Positions 33,752 to 42,888 of a stretch of 64,000 nt of DNA are shown here, in pieces. The translations under genes were made by a program, and so were the position numbers. Under the pieces are notes generated by a model. That model was not told where the DNA came from and did not search any database. It saw nothing but the letters and a program-made list of their open reading frames with translations. The stretch spans positions 3,534,001-3,598,000 of the forward strand of contig NZ_CP119754.1 in assembly GCF_029319185.1 (NCBI RefSeq). The letters are read 5' to 3'. Positions within the stretch are counted from its first letter, which is position 1, and each line of letters opens with the position of its first letter. The DNA is from Superficieibacter sp. HKU1. Lineage in GTDB: Bacteria; Pseudomonadota; Gammaproteobacteria; Enterobacterales; Enterobacteriaceae.

Positions 33752-34758
33752 AAACGATCCAGATAGCCCACGGCAGCGGCGGCCAGGCGATGCAGCAGTT
33801 AATCAATGACCTGTTTATGCAGGCCTTCGCGAATCCGTGGCTGACGGAGCAGGAAGATCAGGCGCGGCTTAGTCTTGCCCAGTTTACCGCTCAGGGTGAC
33901 CGGCTGGCCTTTTCCACCGACAGCTACGTAATTGACCCGCTTTTTTTCCCCGGCGGCAATATTGGCAAGCTCGCCGTTTGCGGCACGGCCAACGATGTCG
34001 CGGTGAGCGGCGCGATCCCCCGCTTTCTCTCCTGCGGGTTTATTCTCGAAGAGGGGCTGGAGATGGCGACGCTGGAGGCGGTGGTCGCCAGCATGGCGCA
34101 GACGGCAAAGGCGGCGGATATCGCCATCGTCACCGGCGATACCAAAGTGGTGCCGCGCGGCGCGGCGGATAAACTGTTTATTAATACGGCGGGCCTCGGC
34201 GCGATCCCGGCAGATATCCACTGGGGCGCGCAGACGCTGACGCCGGGCGATGTGCTGCTGGTTAGCGGCACGCTGGGCGATCACGGCGCGACCATTCTGA
34301 ATCTGCGCGAACAGCTGGGGCTGGACGGTGCGCTTGCCAGCGACTGTGCGGTACTGACGCCGCTCATCCAGACGCTGCGCCATCTTCCTGGCGTGAAAGC
34401 GCTGCGCGATGCTACCCGCGGCGGCGTTAACGCCGTAGCGCATGAGTTTGCGGCGGCCTGCGGCTACGGCATCGAACTGCAGGAACAGCATCTGCCGGTG
34501 AAAGACGCCGTGCGCGGCGTATGCGAACTGCTGGGGCTGGATCCGCTTAACTTTGCCAACGAAGGTAAACTGGCGATCGCCGTCAGCCGCGACGCTGCGC
34601 CACAGGCGCTTGAGCAACTTCAGTCACACCCTCTGGGGCGTGAGGCTGCTATTATTGGGGAAGTTGTTGAACGTAAAGGCGTGCGCCTGACCGGCTTGTA
34701 CGGCGTTAAACGTACGCTGGATTTACCTCATGCCGAACCGCTACCGCGGATTTGCTGA
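33748..34758 (+). CDS. hypE: Carbamoyl dehydratase HypE
   Basis: 336-residue PurM-like ATPase that converts the carbamoyl group put on its C-terminal Cys by HypF into a thiocyanate, the source of the CN ligands. The required C-terminus PRIC is intact. ATP-binding segments HGSGGQAMQQL and FSTDSYVIDPLFFPGGNIG are present. Last hyp gene; fhlA follows after 77 bp with no clear terminator, so read-through is likely, as in E. coli. Confidence 0.97.
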   Translation: MKTIQIAHGSGGQAMQQLINDLFMQAFANPWLTEQEDQARLSLAQFTAQGDRLAFSTDSYVIDPLFFPGGNIGKLAVCGTANDVAVSGAIPRFLSCGFILEEGLEMATLEAVVASMAQTAKAADIAIVTGDTKVVPRGAADKLFINTAGLGAIPADIHWGAQTLTPGDVLLVSGTLGDHGATILNLREQLGLDGALASDCAVLTPLIQTLRHLPGVKALRDATRGGVNAVAHEFAAACGYGIELQEQHLPVKDAVRGVCELLGLDPLNFANEGKLAIAVSRDAAPQALEQLQSHPLGREAAIIGEVVERKGVRLTGLYGVKRTLDLPHAEPLPRIC

Positions 34759-34835
34759 TGTCGGCTCAGAATCTCATTACACTATTTTTATAATTTCTTT
34801 CGCGCCGTTTTACCGGCGCTTTGTGGATAAGAGCA

Positions 34836-36911
34836 ATGTCGTATACTCCGATGGGCGATCTCGGACAGCAGGGGCTGTTTGATATCACCCGGACTCTTTT
34901 ACAGCAGCCCGATCTCGCCGCGCTGAGTGAAACGCTCGCCCAGTTGGCCCGGCAGTCAGCGCTGGCCGATCGCGCGGCGCTGGTCTTGTGGCGCGACGGT
35001 AATCATCGCGCCAGATACTATACGACACGGACGTCAGGCGAGCTTCAGGAATATGAAGATGAAACCGTCCTGGCTCACGGTCCGGTACGGCGGTTATTGT
35101 CCCGTCCGGAGGCGCTACACTGCGGCTATCAGGAATTCTGCGAAACCTGGCCACAGCTTGCCAGCAAGCTGTATGCGCCGTTTGGTCACTACTGCCTGCT
35201 GCCGCTGGCGGCGGAAGGCCGGATCTTCGGCGGCTGCGAGTTTATCCGCAACGACGACCGTCCGTGGACGGAAAAAGAATATTCACGCCTGCACGCGCTG
35301 GCGCAGATTGTCGGCGTGGTCGCGGAACAGATCCAAAACCGGGTCAGCAATAACGTCGACTACGACCTGCTTTGCCGGGAGCGTGATAACTATCGTATCC
35401 TGGTGGCGATTACCAACGCGGTGCTTTCCCGGCTGGATATGGACGAGCTGGTCAGCGAAGTGGCGAAAGAGATCCACTACTACTTCCGCATTGACGCCAT
35501 CAGCATCGTGCTGCGCAGCAACCGCAAGGGCAAGCTGAATATCCACTCGACACACTACCTGGACACCAATAATCCCGTTCACGATCAGAGTGAAGTGGAT
35601 GAAGCGGGCACCCTCTCCGAACGCGTCTTCAGAAGCAAAGAGATGCTGCTGCTGAACCTGCACGAGCGCGACCCGCTGGCGCCCTATGAGCGGATGCTGT
35701 TTGAAATGTGGGATAACCAGCTGCAGACGTTATGCCTGCTGCCGCTGATGTCGGGCGACACCATGCTGGGCGTGCTAAAACTGGCGCAGTGTGACGAAAA
35801 AGCGTTTACCACCGCCAACCTGAAGCTGCTGCGGCAAATTGCCGAGCGGGTGGCGATTGCGGTAGATAACGCGCTGGCTTATCAGGAGATCCAGCGTCTC
35901 AAGGAGCGTCTGGTCGATGAAAACCTCGCCCTGACCGAACAGCTGAACAACGTCGACAGCGATTTTGGCGAAATCATTGGCCGCAGCGAAGCCATGCATA
36001 ACGTGCTTCGCCAGGTAGAAATGGTGGCGCAGAGCGACAGCACGGTGCTTATCCTCGGCGAAACCGGGACCGGCAAGGAACTTATCGCGCGCGCCATTCA
36101 TAATCTCAGCGGGCGCAATGCCCGGCGGATGGTAAAAATGAACTGCGCGGCGATGCCCGCCGGGCTGCTGGAAAGCGATCTGTTTGGCCACGAGCGCGGC
36201 GCGTTTACCGGGGCCAGCGCCCAGCGTATTGGCCGCTTTGAGCTGGCCGATAAAAGCTCGCTGTTCCTTGACGAAGTGGGCGATATGCCGCTGGAGCTGC
36301 AGCCGAAACTGCTGCGCGTTTTGCAGGAGCAAGAGTTTGAGCGCCTCGGCAGCAATAAACTTATTCGCACCGACGTTCGGCTGATCGCCGCCACCAATCG
36401 CGATCTTCAGCAGATGGTAGCCGATCGCGAATTTCGTAACGATCTCTACTATCGCCTGAACGTTTTTCCGATCAACCTGCCACCGCTGCGCGAACGCCCG
36501 GAAGATATTCCGCTGCTGGTAAAATCGCTCACCTTTAAGACCGCCCGCCGGATGGGGCGCAATATTGACAGCATCCCGGCTGAAACGCTGCGTCTGCTGA
36601 CCCAGATGGAATGGCCGGGCAACGTGCGCGAGCTGGAAAACGTGATTGAACGTGCGGTGCTGCTGACCCGCGGAAGCGTGCTGCAACTCTCGCTACCAGA
36701 ACTGAGCATTGCCTCGCCTGCGCAGCCGGAACCGGTTACGGAGACGGCGCTGAACGGCGAGGATGAGTATCAACTGATCCTGCGCGTTCTGAAAGAAACC
36801 AACGGCGTCGTCGCCGGGCCGAAAGGCGCGGCGCAGCGGCTGGGCCTGAAGCGAACCACTCTGCTTTCCCGGATGAAACGCCTGGGTATCGATAAAGACG
36901 CGCTGGCGTAA
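34836..36911 (+). CDS. fhlA: Formate-responsive sigma-54 activator FhlA
   Basis: 691-residue activator of hyc, hyp, hydN and fdhF transcription. Two N-terminal GAF domains (about 20-180 and 200-345) sense formate. The AAA+ domain (about 380-610) has GETGTGKE, GAFTGA and LFLDEVGDM. The Fis-type helix-turn-helix at the C-terminus contains GPKGAAQRLGLKRTTL. It lacks a response-regulator receiver domain, as in E. coli. I chose the ATG at 34836 (MSYTPMGDL) to match E. coli FhlA; the frame opens five codons earlier. Confidence 0.96.
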   Translation: MSYTPMGDLGQQGLFDITRTLLQQPDLAALSETLAQLARQSALADRAALVLWRDGNHRARYYTTRTSGELQEYEDETVLAHGPVRRLLSRPEALHCGYQEFCETWPQLASKLYAPFGHYCLLPLAAEGRIFGGCEFIRNDDRPWTEKEYSRLHALAQIVGVVAEQIQNRVSNNVDYDLLCRERDNYRILVAITNAVLSRLDMDELVSEVAKEIHYYFRIDAISIVLRSNRKGKLNIHSTHYLDTNNPVHDQSEVDEAGTLSERVFRSKEMLLLNLHERDPLAPYERMLFEMWDNQLQTLCLLPLMSGDTMLGVLKLAQCDEKAFTTANLKLLRQIAERVAIAVDNALAYQEIQRLKERLVDENLALTEQLNNVDSDFGEIIGRSEAMHNVLRQVEMVAQSDSTVLILGETGTGKELIARAIHNLSGRNARRMVKMNCAAMPAGLLESDLFGHERGAFTGASAQRIGRFELADKSSLFLDEVGDMPLELQPKLLRVLQEQEFERLGSNKLIRTDVRLIAATNRDLQQMVADREFRNDLYYRLNVFPINLPPLRERPEDIPLLVKSLTFKTARRMGRNIDSIPAETLRLLTQMEWPGNVRELENVIERAVLLTRGSVLQLSLPELSIASPAQPEPVTETALNGEDEYQLILRVLKETNGVVAGPKGAAQRLGLKRTTLLSRMKRLGIDKDALA

Positions 36912-36959
36912 CGCCACACGCCGATTGAGCGGTGACAGTCGCCTGGCCGCAGGGAACAG

Positions 36960-37061
36960 ATGCCTGATGGCGCTGCGCTTATCAGGCCTGGGATGTCAGG
37001 CTTAACCTGTTGATATATGGCTTTTCTGTAGGCCGGGTAAGGCGAAGCCGCCACCCGGCAT
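36960..37061. repeat. REP pair downstream of fhlA
   Basis: Opposed REP-type palindromes at 36960-36990 and 37027-37061 lie between the convergent fhlA and ygbA genes. The rest of 36912-37122 shows no gene. Confidence 0.8.
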
Positions 37062-37122
37062 TACCGCGACATCCGCGTTAATATCGCGCCGTTTTTATCA
37101 CCTCGCTGCCGCGACCTTACGG

Positions 37123-37467
37123 CTACTTTTTCGGCTTAACCTTTTCCGGCAGTTCCGGCACCGGACGACGGTCGTCAATCAAATGACGTACCGTCAGGAT
37201 CGGATGCCGCCACAGCATTCGCGGTCCGGCCCAGCGCATTATCTGCTTCATCTCGTCACGCTTTGCCGGCTGGTAGCAGTGTACCGGGCACTGCTTGCAG
37301 GCCGGTTTCTCTTCGCCAAACACGCACTTATCCAGCCGTTTATCGGCATAGGCGTTCAGCGCCTGATAATGAGCCTCATCAGGCAGCGCATCGGGACAAC
37401 GACGCTGATACAGCGCAATCATCTTGCGGATAGTCAGTTTTTCACGGTCGATACGTTTACCGGACAT
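37123..37467 (-). CDS. ygbA: NO-responsive protein YgbA
   Basis: 114-residue protein very similar to E. coli YgbA (117 aa), a member of the NsrR regulon whose biochemical role is unclear. Two cysteine pairs, in DKCVFGEEKPACKQCPVHCY (about 55-75), suggest a metal or iron-sulfur site. I set the start at the ATG at 37467 (MSGKRIDREKL), matching E. coli. An open frame reaches 37659 but passes through a REP element and the NsrR-like site. Confidence 0.9.
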   Translation of the reverse strand: MSGKRIDREKLTIRKMIALYQRRCPDALPDEAHYQALNAYADKRLDKCVFGEEKPACKQCPVHCYQPAKRDEMKQIMRWAGPRMLWRHPILTVRHLIDDRRPVPELPEKVKPKK

Positions 37468-37483
37468 GGCGGTTGCCCTCTGA

Positions 37484-37506
37484 AAGATGCATTCATCATA
37501 CACCTT
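37484..37506 (-). promoter_or_regulatory. NsrR-like operator of ygbA
   Basis: Two 11-bp half-sites separated by one base, AAGATGCATTC and TCATACACCTT, form an imperfect inverted repeat (7 of 11 positions). The first half is close to the NsrR half-site consensus AAGATGCATTT. It lies 17-39 bp upstream of the start. Confidence 0.7.
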
Positions 37507-37557
37507 CAGGTAAGGCGAACCTACACCCCTTAATCGGTACTTTTCCGCCGTAGACGT

Positions 37558-37591
37558 CCAGGCCGGATAAGACGAAGCCGCCATCCGGCAA
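37558..37591. repeat. REP element between treY and ygbA
   Basis: A single REP-type palindrome (GCCGGATAAGACG...CCATCCGGC) lies between the treY stop and the ygbA control region. Confidence 0.75.
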
Positions 37592-37659
37592 AGCGGCACA
37601 TAACGCAAAATCTGATTGTCAGCCGATGCCACGCAGGCATCGGCTCTGTTTTCAGTCAC

Positions 37660-40188
37660 TCACTCTCTGACCAGCAGAATACACGCCCCGCCCTCAAATG
37701 CCGCGAGGTTGATGCGATCGTTCAGATCAACCTCTTCCCCGCTCAGCAGGTTCCGCCAGCGCTGACCCGTAAGGCGCTCAGGCAGCGTAATCGCGGTATC
37801 AGCCCAGCGGGCATGGTGTATCAGGCTGTCATGATGCTCGTCAAAAGCCAGCCGGGGGGCAATCACAATCAGCGCATCGTCGTCATTCGCGCGTGCGAAA
37901 GCGAGCACGTTCTCTTCCCGTCGGCCAGAAGCTTCCAGCGGCAGATAATCCCCTTCACGGAACAGCGCCGGTTTTTCCTGACGCAAATGCAGCAGCCGGG
38001 CCGTGACGTGCTGTTTCAACTGTCCGCTGCGCCAGCTCTCCTCCGTCGGCGCGGCAAAGGGTTCATCCTCCGCCAGTAAGCGCTCAAGTTCGGCAAAATC
38101 AGGCTCGCGGCGGTTATCCGGGTCAACCAGGCTAAAGTTCAGCGTTTCGCTTCCCTGATAAATATCCGGTACGCCCGGCGCAGCCAGCTTAACCACGGCC
38201 TGAGTGAGGCTGTTGATCAATCCCGCGCGGATAAACGGCTGTAGCGTTTCGGTAAAGTCCTGCAAAAAGGCCTGATTATCTGGCGAGAGCAGATGGCGGG
38301 TATACGCCAGTACTGCGTTTTCATATACCTCGTTGCTGTCGCCCCAGTCGGTACGCAGTTTGGCTTCACGCAGCGCTTTTTCGACAAACACCACAAAGCG
38401 TTCCTCCAGCGCCTTCAGCCCGGCCTCATCCTGCGGCTGGAGCGTGGGCGGCCAGACGCCCGCCAGCGCCTGAAACAGCATCCACGCGCCGGTCGCCCGT
38501 GGAGCAGGACCGTCGTCCAGCAACGCCACTTTATGCTGATTAATTTCACGCCAGCGTTCCACGCATTCCGCCCACAACGCTGGCGCTTCGGTCAGGGCAT
38601 AAAGACGCGCACGGGCATCTTCGCCGCGTTTGGTATCGTGGGTGGAGGTCGATGAAATGGCATCCGGCTGTCGTTCGAGCCGGGTCTGCATCTCACTATG
38701 AAAGCGATGAATTGAAAAGGTGCGCGGCAGCGGTTCTGCGCCAACTTCATTAAGCGCCAGATCCATGTTCTGGCGGAAGAAAAGCGTATCTTCCACCGAT
38801 TTTGCCATTAGCGGACCGGTGAGCTGCTGAAAACGGGTCCGAAATGCCGCGGCGTCAGCGGAGGCATCGGGTGACAGATCGCCGCTCAGAATGCGGCGCA
38901 GGAAATTCAGCGCCTCCGGATGCGGCGCGTGAGCATCCATTCTGATACGGGCAATCACCCGTTGCAGCAGCGCGTCATCGGCGGGCGTTAACCCCTGCTC
39001 TGTGCCATAGGTTCGATAGACCGGGAAGGCCACCAGCAATTCACGCAGCGCACCGCGAATAGCCTCTTCCTCGAGCGGCGCATTTTCGGCCCCGGCAAGG
39101 TTTACCGCCAGCGTCAGCAGAGTAGTAAACTCCCCGGCAAAATTTCGGTCCGCCATCAGCAATTTGGCATCGCGCAGCTCGGCTTTGAGATCAACCGGCT
39201 CACCGACCACCCGATCATAAGCCTGACGCAGGGCAGCAATGTTGCCATCGTCCACCAGCACGTCAGAAAGCGCCGCGATAAACTCGTACCCGGTCGTGCC
39301 GGAAATCGGCCAGTCTTCCGGCAGATACTCTCCTTTCCCGAGGATCTTCTCCACCGTGATGTAACACTCCGGCCCGGCTTCCTCACGCAGACGATCCAGA
39401 TAAGCTTTCGGATCGGCAAGCCCGTCAACGTGATCGACGCGCAGTCCATCCACGGCACCGGAATGCACCAGATCGAGGATCAGCCGGTGGGTATCGTCAA
39501 ACACCGTTTTGTCTTCCACCCGCACGCCGACCAGACCGGTGATCTCAAAGAAGCGGCGGTATGAGAGATTACTGGCGGCCTCGCGCCAGCAGGTTAGCTG
39601 GTAGTGCTGCTGATCGTGCAGTTTTGCAAGGTCATGCGCCTCGCTGAGCGCCAGGATCGCCTCTTCCCTGCCCTGCCAGCTCTGCGGAGCCAGCGGATAA
39701 AAACTGTCGTAATAGGCAAACGACGGCGTCAGGGTTTGCGGATCGCGCTTAACGCTTATCTCGCCTTTTGCCGCCGCGTCTTCAAACGTATCACCAAGGA
39801 AAGGCAGGGTCAGACGGCGCGACCAGTCGATATCAAAATGCCGCGCATAGCGGCTGTTTTCGCCGTGTTCCACCACGTCGCGCCACCACGGATTTTCCAG
39901 CGAGGCCGCCATATGGTTAGGAACAATATCAAGGATCAAGCCAAGGCCCGCACTTTTCAGCGCGCTCACCATGCGATCAAATCCTTCCCGGCCGCCGATA
40001 GAGGGTTCAATCTCGCTGGCGTTAGTGACGTCATAGCCGTGCGTGGAATCAGAGGTCGCCGTAAAGATGGGCGAGGCGTACAGGTGACTGATACCGAAGC
40101 GCTGTAGATAAGGCACCAGCGCGGCGGCGCGGTCAAACGTCATGCCGTTACGAAACTGAATACGATACGTCGATGTAGGAATGCTCAC
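37660..40188 (-). CDS. treY: Maltooligosyl trehalose synthase
   Basis: 842-residue GH13 enzyme that turns the reducing-end alpha-1,4 bond of maltooligosaccharides into the alpha,alpha-1,1 bond of trehalose. Nucleophile Asp is in GLRVDHVDGL (near 255), acid/base Glu in ITVEKILGKGE and the third carboxylate in STHDTKRGED. Length is normal for the family. It follows treZ with an ATGA overlap. There is no treX debranching gene beside it, so the substrate may come from glycogen or malto-dextrins handled by glg/mal enzymes. Likely osmotic or desiccation protection. Confidence 0.94.
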   Translation of the reverse strand: MSIPTSTYRIQFRNGMTFDRAAALVPYLQRFGISHLYASPIFTATSDSTHGYDVTNASEIEPSIGGREGFDRMVSALKSAGLGLILDIVPNHMAASLENPWWRDVVEHGENSRYARHFDIDWSRRLTLPFLGDTFEDAAAKGEISVKRDPQTLTPSFAYYDSFYPLAPQSWQGREEAILALSEAHDLAKLHDQQHYQLTCWREAASNLSYRRFFEITGLVGVRVEDKTVFDDTHRLILDLVHSGAVDGLRVDHVDGLADPKAYLDRLREEAGPECYITVEKILGKGEYLPEDWPISGTTGYEFIAALSDVLVDDGNIAALRQAYDRVVGEPVDLKAELRDAKLLMADRNFAGEFTTLLTLAVNLAGAENAPLEEEAIRGALRELLVAFPVYRTYGTEQGLTPADDALLQRVIARIRMDAHAPHPEALNFLRRILSGDLSPDASADAAAFRTRFQQLTGPLMAKSVEDTLFFRQNMDLALNEVGAEPLPRTFSIHRFHSEMQTRLERQPDAISSTSTHDTKRGEDARARLYALTEAPALWAECVERWREINQHKVALLDDGPAPRATGAWMLFQALAGVWPPTLQPQDEAGLKALEERFVVFVEKALREAKLRTDWGDSNEVYENAVLAYTRHLLSPDNQAFLQDFTETLQPFIRAGLINSLTQAVVKLAAPGVPDIYQGSETLNFSLVDPDNRREPDFAELERLLAEDEPFAAPTEESWRSGQLKQHVTARLLHLRQEKPALFREGDYLPLEASGRREENVLAFARANDDDALIVIAPRLAFDEHHDSLIHHARWADTAITLPERLTGQRWRNLLSGEEVDLNDRINLAAFEGGACILLVRE

Positions 40189-41972
40189 TGCGTGTCTCCC
40201 TGTGCAAGGCGAACAATAACTGCGTTTTGGATGAGGGTTTCGGCTGCTTCAGGCAGCGCAAAAAGCGTGTTACCGGGCAGGTCAGGCAGCGGCTGCGGAT
40301 CTTCGCCGATATTCAGCGCGATAGATAACGTCCCGGCCGGGAAGCGCCAGCTTACGGCGAGGAAACCTTCCGCCGTCGCGACGATCTTACCGCTATGTCC
40401 GCCAGCGTCCGCCAGCAGCGGCACGATATAATCCCGGCGCAGCGTCAGCAGCGTTTTGCATAACGCCAGCCAGCGTTGTCCTTCCTCAGTGTCCACTTTC
40501 TGCCAGTTCAGTTTTGATCGCAGAAAGGTTTTTTCGTCGTTGGGATCGGGGACGCTACCGTCTTCATGCCCGGCATGCCCCTCAAACTCCTGCGCCCGCC
40601 CTTCGCGTACCGCGCGGGCCAGATCGCCGTGGAAATCGGTAAAGAACAGGAAAGGGTTCGTTTCGCCGTACTCTTCGCCCATAAACATCAGCGGAATGTG
40701 CGGAGACAATAAAAGCGTCGCCAGCAGGGCTTTAGTCCGTTCAGCGCCAGCCAGTGCAATCAGCCTCTCCCCCTGCGCACGGTTGCCGACCTGATCGTGG
40801 TTCTGGATAAAGTCCACAAAGGCCATCGGCGGCTGTCCGCGGCTGTCCACGCCGCGCGTTTCACCGGATTGCGCAGAGATCTCGCCCTGATAAGCAAACC
40901 CCTCGGCCAGAATGCGGGCCACGTGTTTTTCCGGATGGTCAGCGAAATCCTGATAATAGGCATGCGTTTCACCGGTCGCGAAGACGTGGATGGCATTGTG
41001 AAAGTCGTCGTTCCATTCTCCGGTGAACAGCGGTGCCGAACCGTCTGCCTCCCGCGGATGAAGAAAAATCACGTTGCGGCTGTCTTCCGTGGTCAGATGA
41101 ATGGGCCGCTGAGTAATGTCAGTGCGGATACGCCCGGCAATTTCAAGCAGAATGTGTTGATTCGCGCTGTCTTTAATCTGATCGATAGCGTCAAAGCGCA
41201 GGCCGTCGAGGTTGAAGGCGGTTAACCAGTACAGCGGCGCGTCGGTGATATAGCGGCGAACGGCATCAACATCGTAAGCAATGCCCGCGCCCCACGGCGT
41301 CATCCGCTCCTTATGGAAAAAATCAGGCGACAGCCGCGGCAGGTAATTGCCCTCCGGGCCAAAATGGTTGAGCACAATATCCAGCACTACCGAAAGGCCG
41401 TGCCCGTGCGCCGCGTCGACAAACGCCCGGAAATCATCCGGCGTACCGTAAGCAGAATGCGTCGCATAAAGCAGCACGCCGTCATATCCCCAGCCGCGAT
41501 TGCCGCCAAACTGCGAGACCGGCATCACTTCAAGCATGGTAATGCCAAGGCTGGCCAGCTCGGGGAGTCTGGCGATGGCGGCCTGGAACGTGCCTTCTGG
41601 CGTAAAAGTACCGATATGCAGTTCATAGACCACCGTTTCTTCCCACGGTCGTCCGGCCCACTCGGGGTGTTGCCATGCATAGCCACTGGAATCAACCACC
41701 AGCGAAGGACCGTTAACGCCATCCTTCTGCGCCCTGGACGCCGGGTCCGCGATTACGGTGCCGTCACTGAGGACAAATTGATACTCCGCGCCCGGAGCCA
41801 CGCCGCTCACGTCACAGGTAAACCAGCCGTCGCCAACCGGCGTCATCACCGTATCCTGCCCCGCCAGCCGCAGCGAGATGGTGTCATGCGCAGTAGCCCA
41901 GAGGCGAAATCGAACTCTATCCGGAGCGACAAACTCAGCTCCCCAACTTTCAGAAAAAGATCTGGACGCCAT
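40185..41972 (-). CDS. treZ: Maltooligosyltrehalose trehalohydrolase
   Basis: 595-residue GH13 enzyme that releases trehalose from the maltooligosyl-trehalose made by TreY. An N-terminal beta-sandwich domain (about 1-95) precedes the barrel. Nucleophile Asp is in LDGLRFDAIDQIKD (near 255), the acid/base Glu in TTEDSRN (near 290) and the third carboxylate in FIQNHDQVGNR. A GAGG ribosome site precedes the ATG. First gene of treZ-treY; the upstream region is shared with a plus-strand small ORF. Confidence 0.94.
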   Translation of the reverse strand: MASRSFSESWGAEFVAPDRVRFRLWATAHDTISLRLAGQDTVMTPVGDGWFTCDVSGVAPGAEYQFVLSDGTVIADPASRAQKDGVNGPSLVVDSSGYAWQHPEWAGRPWEETVVYELHIGTFTPEGTFQAAIARLPELASLGITMLEVMPVSQFGGNRGWGYDGVLLYATHSAYGTPDDFRAFVDAAHGHGLSVVLDIVLNHFGPEGNYLPRLSPDFFHKERMTPWGAGIAYDVDAVRRYITDAPLYWLTAFNLDGLRFDAIDQIKDSANQHILLEIAGRIRTDITQRPIHLTTEDSRNVIFLHPREADGSAPLFTGEWNDDFHNAIHVFATGETHAYYQDFADHPEKHVARILAEGFAYQGEISAQSGETRGVDSRGQPPMAFVDFIQNHDQVGNRAQGERLIALAGAERTKALLATLLLSPHIPLMFMGEEYGETNPFLFFTDFHGDLARAVREGRAQEFEGHAGHEDGSVPDPNDEKTFLRSKLNWQKVDTEEGQRWLALCKTLLTLRRDYIVPLLADAGGHSGKIVATAEGFLAVSWRFPAGTLSIALNIGEDPQPLPDLPGNTLFALPEAAETLIQNAVIVRLAQGDTQ

Positions 41973-42020
41973 TCAAAAGCCTCATTTAATTCGCAGGTGA
42001 GCATGGACGATATCGCATCA

Positions 42021-42027
42021 ATCATAG
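42021..42027 (-). promoter_or_regulatory. Possible sigma-S type -10 element of treZ-treY
   Basis: Minus strand CTATGAT, about 50 bp upstream of treZ, has the -13 C favoured by sigma-S and no good -35. Stress-phase control would suit trehalose synthesis, but the evidence is thin. Confidence 0.3.
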
Positions 42028-42114
42028 TTCAAATGTGCGCATCGGGCGGGCGGATAGCGTATTCAGGCTGGAGAGGTACCGGGCACTTTTTATCAGGGCG
42101 AGAATAGAGAAGTT

Positions 42115-42216
42115 ATGATGAATAACAAAAATACAGGTCTGGCGAAAGATCTGGCACCTGAACCAGGGGAAGCGTGGATAAGGTTATACGATGTGTCAGA
42201 TAGCGCGCAGGGTTAA
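42115..42216 (+). CDS. Candidate 33-codon small protein
   Basis: The ATGATG start follows an AGAGAAG stretch, and the TAA stop lies three bases before a strong hairpin. The peptide is hydrophilic and acidic towards the C-terminus (AWIRLYDVSDSAQG), with no membrane segment. It lies between the divergent treZ and the minus-strand small-protein genes. The tight fit between stop and hairpin is the main reason to take it seriously. I do not recognise it; it may be non-coding. Confidence 0.35.
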   Translation: MMNNKNTGLAKDLAPEPGEAWIRLYDVSDSAQG

Positions 42217-42219
42217 ATT

Positions 42220-42239
42220 GCCTCCGCGAGAGCGGAGGC
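42220..42239. terminator. Bidirectional hairpin terminator
   Basis: GCCTCCGC-GAGA-GCGGAGGC is a perfect 8-bp stem with a tetraloop, followed by GTTATT on the plus strand and AATTTAA on the minus strand. It lies between the stop of the 33-codon plus ORF and the stop of the 100-residue minus gene. Confidence 0.65.
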
Positions 42240-42251
42240 GTTATTCAGCAT

Positions 42252-42554
42252 TTAATGCTTTCGGTCATTTGAGCAACAGGCCAGCCCATTCAGCAACCAG
42301 CTTTCGGACGTGGCGGTGGCGGCAAATCTGGCGTCCAAATGTCCCTCGCTGCGTTGAGATGCGATATAGGTTTTCACGTCAGCGATAGCCATATTATATG
42401 CCTCCAGTCGCCCCTGATTTTCCGGCCTGTCACGTGCATCGGTTAATGCCTGTAAAAGCGCCACGAAGGTGACTTCCTCATCAGCCTCAAGCAGACTCAT
42501 TACTGCCTCACCGATAAGCAAGTCTGAAAGCATCTCTTTTTGACTTTTGCTCAT
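42252..42554 (-). CDS. Small AriR/YmgB-like protein (100 aa)
   Basis: Good AAGGAGATAACC ribosome site before the ATG. Pattern LIGEAVMSLLEADEEVTFVALLQAL, then a variable acidic linker and a second helix pair. This matches the layout of the AriR/YmgB/YcgZ family of small all-helical dimers that connect stress, Rcs and light signals to biofilm control in E. coli. The C-terminus is longer (HLDARFAATATSESWLLNG). It is one of four similar genes in a row on the minus strand. The family call is by pattern, not by close identity. Confidence 0.55.
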   Translation of the reverse strand: MSKSQKEMLSDLLIGEAVMSLLEADEEVTFVALLQALTDARDRPENQGRLEAYNMAIADVKTYIASQRSEGHLDARFAATATSESWLLNGLACCSNDRKH

Positions 42555-42687
42555 GGTTATCTCCTTTTCGCCCGGCGGCGTCTGGAAATCTGTATAAATA
42601 TACCGATTATAAAAATTGCCATCTTCAATACTGGCAAGCGATAAACAGATTTTAGAGCCAGTGATAATAGCGAAAATTGATATCTAA

Positions 42688-42888
42688 TCAATTCAGTTTT
42701 TTTGACAGAATCTTTAACGCCAGTTGATAAGCCGGTTTTTCAGGCGTTTCAGCACGTTCTTCCCAGGACAATACCAGGTTATAAAGCGTTGCTGGCGAGG
42801 CGCGTAATCCTTGTTTAAGTACGGATACGGCAGCAACGCCAAGAATTTCCCTGGCAGAATCAAGCAGAACACGGTCATTTTTGTCCAA
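42688..42888 (-). CDS. Small AriR/YmgB-like protein (66 aa)
   Basis: 66 residues starting at TTG, five bases after AGGAG. The helical pattern ILGVAAVSVLKQGLRASPATLYNLVLSW, then YQLALKILSKKLN, is typical of the AriR/YmgB family core and lacks extra tails. An ATG-started frame overlaps it in another phase but gives an unfamiliar, tryptophan-rich peptide, so I prefer the TTG frame. Possible hairpins (CCCCTTT/AAAGGGG, 42919-42943) precede it. Confidence 0.55.
   Translation of the reverse strand: MDKNDRVLLDSAREILGVAAVSVLKQGLRASPATLYNLVLSWEERAETPEKPAYQLALKILSKKLN

Noticed and set aside
37468..37659. 64-codon N-terminal extension of YgbA
   Set aside because: The stretch covers a REP element and the NsrR-like operator; E. 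coli YgbA starts at the equivalent of the ATG at 37467.
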